64,000 nt of DNA. Source: Atherix ibis (taxonomy: Eukaryota; Arthropoda; Insecta; Diptera; Athericidae). The DNA is taken from NCBI GenBank assembly GCA_958298945.1, contig OY282608.1, forward strand, positions 80,958,806-81,022,805. The letters run 5' to 3'. Position 1 is the stretch's first letter; each line of letters begins with the position of its first letter. Position numbers and translations under genes: made by a program. Under the pieces are notes generated by a model. It was not told the DNA's origin. It made no database searches and saw only the letters and a list, made by a program, of their open reading frames with translations. Shown one piece after another: positions 55,421-64,000 of this stretch.

Positions 55421-58400
55421 CAAGCCAACAAGCCAACAAACCAATAATCCAACAAACGAACAAACCAACAAACAAACAAGCCAACAAACCAAAAAACCAA
55501 CAAACGAACAAACCAACAAACCAACAAACCAACAAACGAACAAACCAACAAACCAACAAACCAACAAACGAACAAACCAACAAACCAAAAAACCAACAAG
55601 CCAACAAACCAACAAACCAACAAGCCAACAAGCGAACAAACCAACAAAACCAAACAAACCAACAAACCGACAAACCAACAAGCCAGCAAACCAACAAACC
55701 AACAAACCAACAAACCAACAAACAAACGAACCAACAAACCAACAAAACAACAAACCAACAAACAAATTAACCAACAAACCAACAAGCCAACAAACCAACA
55801 AGCCAACAAACAAATAAACCAACAAACCAACAAACCAACAAACCAACAAACCATCAAACCAACAAACCAACAAACCAACAAACAAACAAGCCAACAAGCC
55901 AACAAGCCAACAAACGAACAAACCAACAAACAAACAAACCAACAAACCAACAAACCAACAAACCAACAAACCAACAAACCAACAAACCAACAAACAAACG
56001 AACCAACAAACCAACAAAACAACAGACCAACAAACAAATTAACCAACAAACCAACAAGCCAACAAACCAACAAACCAACAAACGAACAAGCCAACAAACG
56101 AACAAAAAAAACAAGCCAACAAACCAACAAACCAAAAAACCAACAAACCAACAAGCCAACAAACCAACAAGCCAACAAACCAAAAAACCAACAAACCAAC
56201 AAACCTACAAACCAATAAACCAACAAACAAACAAACCAACAAACCAACAAACCAACAAACCAACAAGCCAACAAACCAACAAACAAATAAATCAACAAAC
56301 CAACAAACCAACAAACCAGCAAACCAACAAACCAACAAACTAACAAACCAACAAACCAAGAAGCCAACAAGCCAACAAACCAACAAACGAACAAACCAAC
56401 AAACCAACAAACCAACAAGCCAACAAACCAACAAACCAATAAGCCAACAAGCCAACAAACCAAAAAACCAACAAACGAACAAACCAAAAAACAAACAAGC
56501 TAACAAACCAACAAACCAACAAACAAACAAACCAACAAACCAACGAACAAACAAAACAACAAACCAACAAACTAACAAACAAGCGAATCAACAAACTAAC
56601 AAAACAACAAACCAACAAACAAATTAACCAACAAACCAACAAACCAACAAACCAACAAACGAACAAGCCAACAAACTAACAAACCAAAAAACCAACAAGC
56701 AAACAAACCAACAAACCAACAAGCCAACAAGCCAACAAACCACCAAGCCAACAAACGAACAAAACAAACAAGCCGACAAACCAACAAACCAAAAAACCAA
56801 CAAACCAACAAACCAAAAAACCAACTAACGAAGAAACCAACAAATCAACAAACCAAAAAATCAACAAACGAACAAACCAACAAACCGATAAACCAACAAG
56901 CCAACAAACCAAAAAACCAACAAACCAAGAAACCAACAAACCAACAAACCAACAAACCAACAAACCAACAAGCCAAAAAACCAACAAACCAACAAACCAA
57001 CAAAACAACAAGCCAACAAACCAACAAACCAACAAACCAACAAGTCAACAAGCGAACAAACCAACAAACCAACAAACCAACAAACCAACAAACCAACAAG
57101 CCAACAAGCCAACAAGCCAACAAGCCAACAAGCCAACAAACGAACAAACCAACAAACAAACAAACCAACAAACCAACAAACCAACAAACCAACAAACCAA
57201 CAAACCAACAAACCAACAAACCAACAAACAAACGAACCAACAAACTAACAAAACAACAAACCAACAAACAAATTAACCAACAAACCAACAAACCAATAAA
57301 CCAACAAACGAACAAGCAAACAAACTAACAAACCAAAATACCATCAAGCAAACAAATCAACAAACCAACAAGCCAACAATCCAACAAACCAACAAGCCAA
57401 CAAACCAACAAACCAACAAGCCAACAAGCCAATAATCCAAAAAACCAACAAACGAACAAACCAACAAACCATCAAACCAACAAACCAACAAACCAACAAA
57501 CCAACGAGCCAACAAGCCAACAAGCCAACAAACCAATAATCCAACAAACGAACAAACCAACAAACAAATAAGCCAACAAACCAAAAAACCAACAAACGAA
57601 CAAACCAACAAACCAACAAACCAACAAACGAACAAACCAACAAACCAACAAACCAACAAACGAACAAACCAACAAACCAAAAAACCAACAAGCCAACAAA
57701 CCAACAAAACAACAAGCCAACAAGCGAACAAACCAACAAACCAAACAAACCAACAAACCGACAAACCAACAAGCCAGCAAACCAACAAACCAACAAACAA
57801 ACGAACCATCAAACCAACAAAACCACAAACCAACAAACAAATTAACCAACAAACCAACAAGCCAACAAACCAACAAGCCAACAAACAAGTAAACCAACAA
57901 ACCAACAAACTAACAAACCAACAAACCATCAAACCAACAAACCAACAAAACAACAAACAAACAAGCCAACAAGCCAACAAGCCAACAAACGAACAATCCA
58001 ACAAACAAACAAACCAACAAACCAACAAACCAACAAACCAACAAACCAACCAACAAACGAACCAACAAACCAACAAAACAACAGACCAACAAACAAATTA
58101 ACCTACAAACCAACAAGCCAACAAACCAACAAACCAACAAACGAACAAGCCAACAAACGAACAAAAAAAACAAGCCAACAAACCAACAAACCAAAAAACC
58201 AACAAACCAACAAACGAACAAACCAACATACCAAAAAACCAACAAACGAACAAACAAAAAACCAACAAACAAACAAACCAACAAACCAACAAGCCAACAA
58301 ACCAACAAACCAACAAGCCAACAAACGAACAAAACAAACAAGCCAACAAACCAAAAAACCAAAAAACCAACAAACCAACAAACCAAAAAACCAACAAACG

Positions 58401-60000
58401 AACAAACCAACAAACCAACAAACCAACAAACCATCAAACGAACGAACCAACAAACCAACAAACCAACAAACGAACAAACCAACAAACCAACAAACCAACA
58501 AGCCAACAAACCAACAAAACAACAAACCAACAAGCCAACCAGCGAACAAACCAACAAACAAACAAACCAACAAACCAACAAACCAACAAGCCAACAAACC
58601 AACAAGCCAACAAACCAACAAACCAACAAGCCAACAAACCAACAAACCAACAAGCCAACAAGCCAATAAGCCAACAAACCAACAAGCCAACAAACCAACA
58701 AACAAATAAACCAACAAACCAACAAACCAACAAACCAACAAACCAACAAACCAACAAACCAACAAGCCAACAAACAAACAAACGAACTAACGAACAAACC
58801 AACAAACCAACAAACCAACAAACCAACAAACCATTAAACCAACAAAACAACAAACCAACAAACAAATTAACCAACAAACCAACAAGCCAACAAACCAACA
58901 AGCCAACAAACAAAAAAACCAACAAACCAACAAACCAACAAACCAACAAACCAACAAACCAACAAACCAACAAACCAACAAACCAACAAACCAACAAAGC
59001 AACAAACCAACAAGCCAACAAGCCAACAAGCCAACAAGCCAAGAAACGAACAAACCAACAAACAAACAAACCAACAAACCAACAAACCAACAAACCAACA
59101 AACCAACAAACCAACAAACCAACAAACAAACGAACCAACAAACCAACAAAACAACAAACCAACAAACAAATTAACCAACAAAACAACAAACCAACAAACC
59201 AACAAACCAACAAACGAACAAGCCAACAAACGAACAAAACAAACAAGCCAACAAACCAACGAACCAATACATTAACAAACCAACAAACGAACAAACCAAC
59301 AAACCAAAAAACCAACAAATGAACAAACCAAAAAACCAACAAACAAACAAACCAACAAACCAACAAACGAACAAACCAACAAACCAACAAACCAACAAAC
59401 GAACAAACCAACAAACCAAAAAACAAACAAAAGTACAAACCAACAAACCGACAAACCAACAAGCCAATAAACAAAAAAACCAACAAACCAACAAACCAAC
59501 AAACCAACAAACCAACAAACCAACAAGCCAACAAACCAACAAACCAACAAAACAACAAGCCAACAAACCAACAAACCAACTAACCAATAAGCCAACCAGC
59601 GAACAAACCAACAAACAAACAAACCAACAAACCAACAAACCAACAAGCCAACAAACCAACAAACCAACAAGCCAACAAGCCAACAAACCAACAAGCCAAC
59701 AAACCAACAAACAAATAAACCAACAAACAAACAAACCAACAAACCAACAAACCAACAAGCCAACAAGCCGACAAACCAACAAACGAACTAAAAACAAACC
59801 AACAAACCAACAAACCAACAAACCAAAAAGCCAACAAACCAACAAACCAATAAGCCAACAAACCCACAAACAAAAAAACCAACAAAACAACAAACCAAGA
59901 AACAATCCAACAAACCAACAAACGAACAAACCAACATGCCAACAAGCCAACAAACCAACAAGCCAACAAACCAACAAACCAACAAACCACAAACCAACAA
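55420..60000. repeat. Further copy of the ~6 kb macro-unit
   Basis: Markers follow the order seen at 50-53.6 kb with offsets of about 5.6-5.7 kb. GAAGAAACC at 56830 follows 51214 by 5,616; TCAAACGAACGAACC at 58434 follows 52729 by 5,705; AATACATTA at 59266 follows 53562 by 5,704. Unlike duplications A and B, only one GAAGAAACC marker is present, so the unit is shorter by one sub-unit. The last few hundred bases lose this order and include the rightmost ACATGCC marker, its ATG at 59936. No genes are present. Confidence 0.72.
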
Positions 60001-61100
60001 GCCAACAAACCAACAAACCAACAAGCCAACAACCCAACAAACCAAAAAAACCAACGAACGAACAAACCAACAAACCATCAAACCAACAAACCAACAAACC
60101 AACAAAGCAACAAGCCAACAAGCCAACAAACTAACTAGCCAACAAACCAACAAACCAACAAACCACAAACCAACAAGCCAACAAACCAATAAACCAACAA
60201 GCCAACAAGCCAACAAACCAAAAAAACCAACAAACGAACAAACCAACAAACCATCAAACGAACAAACCAACAAAGCAACAAGCCAACAAGCCAACAAACC
60301 AACAAACGAACAAACCAACAAACCAAAAAACCAACAAAACGAACAAACCAACAAACCAACAAACCAGCAAGCCAACAAACCAAAATACCAACAAACCAAC
60401 AAACCAACAAACTAACAAACCAACAAACCAACAAGCCAACAAACCAACAAACCAACAAACCAACAAACCGACAAACTAACAAGCCAACAAACCAACAAAC
60501 GAACAAACCAACAAACCATCAAGTCAACAAACCAAAAAACCAAGAAACCAATAAACCAACAAACCAATAAACCAACAAACCAACAAACCAACAAAGTAAC
60601 AAGCCAACAAGCCAACAAACTAACAAGCCAACAAACCAACAAACCAACAAACAACAAACCAACAAGCCAACAAATCAACAAACCAACAAGCCAACAAACC
60701 AAAAAAACCAACAAACGAACAAACCAACAAACCAACAAACCATCAAACCAACAAACCAACAAACCAACAAAGCAACAAGCCAACAAGCCAACAAACCAAC
60801 AAACCAACAAACGAACAAACCAACAAATCAAAAAACCAACAAAACGAACAAACCAACAAACCAACAAACCAGCAAGCCAACAAACCAAAAAACCAACAAA
60901 CCAACAAACCAACAAACTAACAAACCAACAAACCAACAAGCCAACAAACCAACAAACCAACAAACCAACAAACCAACAAACCGACAAACTAACAAGCCAA
61001 CAAACCAACAAACGAACAAACCAACAAACCAACAAACCAACAAACCATCAAGTCAACAAACCAAAAAACCAACAAACCAATAAACCAACAAACCAATAAA
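60000..61100. repeat. ~0.5 kb repeat at the edge of the right-hand domain
   Basis: A run of seven A flanked by CC occurs at 60044, 60220 and 60701. The unit AAAACGAAC occurs at 60336 and 60841 (505 bp apart), and AAGTCAAC at 60521 and 61050 (529 bp apart). Together they show a roughly 0.48-0.53 kb duplicated block. The rare markers used for the rest of the array (GAAGAAACC, AATACATTA, TCAAACGAACGAACC, CCAAAAACG) are absent from here to the end of the window. Confidence 0.72.
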
Positions 61101-64000
61101 CCAACAAACCAACAAACCAACAAACCAACAAACCAAAAAACCAACAAACCAACAAACCAACAAACCAACAAACCAACAAACCAACAAGCCAACAAGCCAA
61201 CAAACCAACAAACGAACAAACCAACAAACCCACAAACCAACAAACCAACAAACCAACAAACCAACAAACCAACAAGCCAACAAGCCAACAAACCAAAAAA
61301 CCAACAAACGAACAAACCAACAAACAAACAAGCCAACAAACCAACAAACCAACAAACCAACAAGCCAACAAACCAACAAGCCAACACACCAACAAACAAA
61401 TAAACCAACAAACCAACAAACCAACAAACCAACAAACCAACAAACCAACAAACTAACAAACCAACAAACCAACAAACCAACAAGCCACAAGCTAACAAAA
61501 CAAAAAAACAATAAACGAACAAACGAACAAACCAACAAACCAACAAACCAACAAACCAACAAACCAACAAGCCAACAAACCAAAAAACCAACAAACCAAC
61601 AAACCAACAAACCAACAAACCAACGAACCAACAAACCAACAAACCAACAAACCAACAAACCGACAAACCAACAAGCCAACAAACCAACAAACGAACAAAC
61701 CAACAAACCAACAAACCAACAAACAAACAAGCCAACAAACCAAAAAACCAACAAACCAATAAACCAACAAACCAACAAACCAAAAAACCAACAAACCAAC
61801 AAGCCAAAAAACCAACAAACCAACAAACCAACAAACCAACAAGCCAACAAGCGACAAACCAACAAACAAACAAACCACCAAACCAACAAACCAACAAGCC
61901 AACAAACCAACAAGCCAACAAACCAAAAAACAAATAAACCAACAAACCAACAAACCAACAAACCAACAAACCAACAAACCAACAAACCAACAAACCAACA
62001 AACCAACAAACCAACAAACCAACAAACCAACAAACCAACAAACCAACAAGCCAACAAACCCAAAAACCAACAAACGAACAAACCAACAAACAAACAAGCC
62101 AACAAACCAACAAACCAACAAACCAACAAGCCAACAAACCAACAAGCCAACAAACCAACAAGCCAACAAACCAACAAACAAATAAACCAACAAACCAACA
62201 AACCAACAAACCAATAAACCAACAAACCAACAAACCAACAAACCAACAAGCCAACAAGCCAACAAGCCAACAAACCAAAAAACCAACAAACGAACAAACC
62301 AACAAACCAACAAGCCCACAAACCAAAAAACCAACAAACGAACAAACCAACAAACAAACAAGCCAACAAACTAACAAACCAACAAACCAACAAGCCAACA
62401 AACCAACAAGCCAACAAACCAACAAGCCAACAAACCAACAAACAAATAAACCAACAAACCAACAAACCAACAAACCAATAAACCAATAAACCAACAAACC
62501 AACAAACCAACAAACCAACAAACCAACAAACCAACAAACCAACAAACGAACAAACCAACAAACCAAAAAACTAACAAACGAACAAACCAACAAACCAACA
62601 AACCAAAAAACCAACAAACCAACAAATTAACGAACCAACAAGCCAACAATCTAACAAACCAACAAACCAACAAACCGACAAACCAACAAGCCAACAAACC
62701 AACAAACGAACAAACCAACAAACCAACAAACCAACAAACCAACAAGCCAACAAACCAAAAAACCAACAAGCCAATAAACCAACAAGCCAATAAACCAGCA
62801 AACCAACAAACCAACAAACCAACAAACCAACAAACCAACAAACCAACAAACAAACGAACCAACAAACCAACAAAACAACAAACCAACAAACAAATTAACC
62901 AACAAACCAACAAGCCAACAAACCAACAAGTAAAACAAACCAACAAACAAATAAACCAACAAACCAACAAACCAACAAACCAACAAACCAACAAACCAAC
63001 AAACTAACAAACCAACAAACCAACAAACCAACAAGCCAACAAGCTAACAAAACAAAAAAACAATAAACGAACAAACCAACAAACCAACAAACCAACAAAC
63101 GAACAAACCAACAAACCAAAAAACCAACAAACGAACAAACCAACAAACCAACAAACCAACAAACCAACAAACCAACAAGCCAACAAACCAAAAAACCAAC
63201 AAACCAACAAACCAACAAACCAACAAACCAACGAACCAACAAACCAACAAACCAACAAACCAACAAACCGACAAACCAACAAGCCAACAAACCAACAAAC
63301 GAACAAACCAACAAACCAACAAACCAACAAACAAACAAGCCAACAAACCAAAAAACCAACAAACCAATAAACCAACAAACCAACAAACCAAAAAACCAAC
63401 AAACCAACAAGCCAAAAAACCAACAAACCAACAAACCAACAAACCAACAAGCCAACAAGCGACAAACCAACAAACAAACAAACCACCAAACCAACAAACA
63501 AACAAGCCAACAAACCAACAAGCCAACAAACCAAAAAACAAATAAACCAACAAACCAACAAACCAACAAACCAACAAACCAACAAACCAACAAACCAACA
63601 AACCAACAAACCAACAAACCAACAAACCAACAAACCAACAAACCAACAAACCAACAAGCCAACAAACCCAAAAACCAACAAACGAACAAACCAACAAACA
63701 AACAAGCCAACAAACCAACAAACCAACAAACCAACAAACCAACAAACCAACAAGCCAACAAACCAACAAGCCAACAAACCAACAAACAAATAAACCAACA
63801 AACCAACAAACCAACAAACCAATAAACCAAAAAACCAACAAACCAACAAACCAACAAGCCAACAAGCCAACAAGCCAACAAACCAAAAAACCAAAAAACC
63901 AACAAACGAACAAACCAACAAACCAACAAGCCCACAAACCAAAAAACCAACAAACGAACAAACCAACAAACAAACAAGCCAACAAACCAACAAACCAACA
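61100..64000. repeat. ~1.55-1.62 kb duplication with purest monomer runs
   Basis: The string GCTAACAAAA lies at 61491 and 63043 (offset 1,552), GCGACAAACC at 61851 and 63459 (1,608), and AAGCCCAC at 62312 and 63928 (1,616). The right copy has therefore gained 56 bp and then 8 bp, both whole numbers of octamers, and it runs off the end of the window. Each copy contains a stretch of about 14 uninterrupted perfect octamers, at about 61936-62048 and 63544-63656. These are among the longest pure runs I noticed. No gene is present. Confidence 0.82.

Larger units (their letters stand above)
26291..56840. repeat. Marker family gamma: GAAGAAACC block
   Basis: The variant GAAGAAACCAACAAATC occurs at 26291, 28239, 32471, 34555, 42304, 44964, 48570, 51214 and 56830. 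Apart from the last, the copies form pairs 1.9-2.7 kb apart, and the pairs are repeated at about 6.2 kb inside duplications A and B. A likely precursor, ACTAACGAAC without the second G, is found earlier (near 11510, 14523 and 15961). Confidence 0.8.
2470..57290. repeat. Recurrent ~60-bp module ending in AAATTAACC
   Basis: A conserved run of variants, in order ACAAACGAA(C/T)C, AAA(C/T)(C/T)AAC, AAAACAAC, AACAAACC and ACAAATTAACC, recurs many times through the window. AAATTAACC is seen for example at 2523, 3140, 5102, 7411, 8651, 10363, 16421, 22867, 26082, 28655, 42712, 48970 and 57270. The TTAA creates a stop in one frame of each strand, so many open frames end here. Variant ends include AAATTGACC (near 24340 and 30450) and AAATTAAGC (near 27567 and 33770). 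It is the most conserved and widespread composite element I noticed. Confidence 0.72.
36150..59290. repeat. Marker families delta and epsilon
   Basis: Epsilon (TCAAACGAACGAACC) lies at 36150, 36398, 36606, 39701, 43892, 45975, 50142, 52729 and 58434. Delta (AATACATTA followed by AAAAGTACAAACC) lies at 37511, 40742, 47008, 53562, 54330, 55019 and 59266. Both are confined to the right-centre of the window. From 39.7 kb on they alternate in a fixed order with gamma, defining a macro-unit of about 5.7-6.6 kb. Confidence 0.78.
1540..59960. repeat. Marker family alpha: ACATGCC block
   Basis: A block beginning with ACATGCCAACAAGCC, and in most copies followed within about 60 bp by the 7-bp slip ACCACAAACC, recurs with its ATG at 1543, 6373, 18425, 19313, 21787, 25536, 31644 and 59936. 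It is the only rare-variant family I found in the left, middle and right of the window, so it probably predates the later families. The repeated ATG is a by-product of the AACATGCC variant; the + strand frames that start there are octamer translations. Confidence 0.8.
1..64000. repeat. 8-bp satellite array, (AACAAACC)n / (GGTTTGTT)n
   Basis: The whole window is a head-to-tail array of the octamer AACAAACC, with no interruption by unique sequence and no change of orientation. The unit reads as two related tetramers, AACA plus AACC. Common single-base variants are AACAAGCC, AACAAACG, AACAAACA, AACAAAAC, AAAAAACC, AATAAACC, AACAATCC, AACAAACT and AACCAACC. Units of 7 bp (ACAAACC) and 9 bp (AAACAAACC) appear occasionally and shift the register. 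Translated, the consensus gives NKPTNQQT on the + strand and GLLVCWFV on the - strand. It has no stop in any frame; stops arise only from variants carrying TAA or TGA, or their complements. Such arrays are known from eukaryotic heterochromatin. Lineage, chromosome location and transcription are not shown by the sequence. No flanking DNA is present, so the array extends beyond both ends. Confidence 0.98.

Noticed and set aside
2470..57290. TTAA as piggyBac-type insertion targets in the AAATTAACC module
   Set aside because: No inverted repeats, transposase or element remnant flanks any TTAA. The tetranucleotide is part of an inherited variant block.
1..64000. CRISPR array
   Set aside because: There are no conserved 23-50 bp repeats separated by unique spacers and no cas genes. 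All sequence between repeats is the same octamer.
1..64000. Telomere
   Set aside because: GGTTTGTT does not match any telomere repeat I know, and the many variants, multi-kb higher-order structure and missing chromosome end argue for an internal satellite.
1..64000. AATAAA polyadenylation signals from AATAAACC variants
   Set aside because: They are single-base variants of the octamer scattered throughout. The + strand has almost no G or T, so downstream GU-rich elements are missing, and no gene precedes them.
1..64000. ACTAAC splice branch-point-like strings
   Set aside because: They come from the AACAAACT variant next to another octamer. No polypyrimidine tract or plausible intron accompanies them.

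Overview
The window is one continuous tandem-repeat array with no unique sequence. From base 1 to base 64000 it consists of an 8-bp unit, AACAAACC on the + strand (GGTTTGTT on the - strand), repeated roughly 8,000 times with point variants and a few off-length units. I found no protein-coding gene, tRNA, rRNA, transposon, CRISPR array or bacterial signal. The consensus has no G or T on the + strand, so the strands are almost purely A/C and G/T. It contains no stop codon in any of the six frames, so long open frames (up to about 1,280 codons on the - strand) occur everywhere by chance and are not genes. A simple-sequence satellite of this size points to a eukaryotic genome, probably heterochromatin assembled from long reads. 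The species cannot be told from the sequence.

The information lies in how variant monomers are arranged. Rare variants act as markers and show a nested higher-order structure. From left to right: 1-2290 holds a ~1.5-1.6 kb duplication; 2290-7360 is mixed array; 7360-11200 holds repeats at 1.24 and 1.71 kb spacing; 11200-17170 holds repeats at ~1.44 kb; 17170-19550 holds an almost exact 888-bp tandem duplication; 19080-23900 holds a ~2.47 kb duplication; 22860-35280 is a ~6.1 kb tandem duplication; 35280-36750 holds three short copies at 248 and 208 bp; 36750-39670 repeats 3,231 bp further right; 39670-52110 is a ~6.25 kb tandem duplication of very high identity; 52110-59300 continues that macro-unit and includes a local triplication at 0.69-0.77 kb spacing; 60000-61100 holds a ~0.5 kb repeat; and 61100-64000 holds a ~1.55-1.62 kb duplication with the purest monomer runs.

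Marker families occupy successive, partly overlapping territories. One family lies at 8-30 kb, another at 26-57 kb and two more at 36-59 kb, while 60.1-64 kb lacks these four. This is what repeated segmental amplification of an 8-bp satellite would leave. Differences between the large duplicates are scattered substitutions plus gains or losses of whole 8-bp units.

All structure was read by eye from marker strings and offsets. Duplication edges are good to about 100 bp, no alignment was run, and identity statements are approximate. I see no gene system here; the noteworthy object is the array and its multi-level duplication history.
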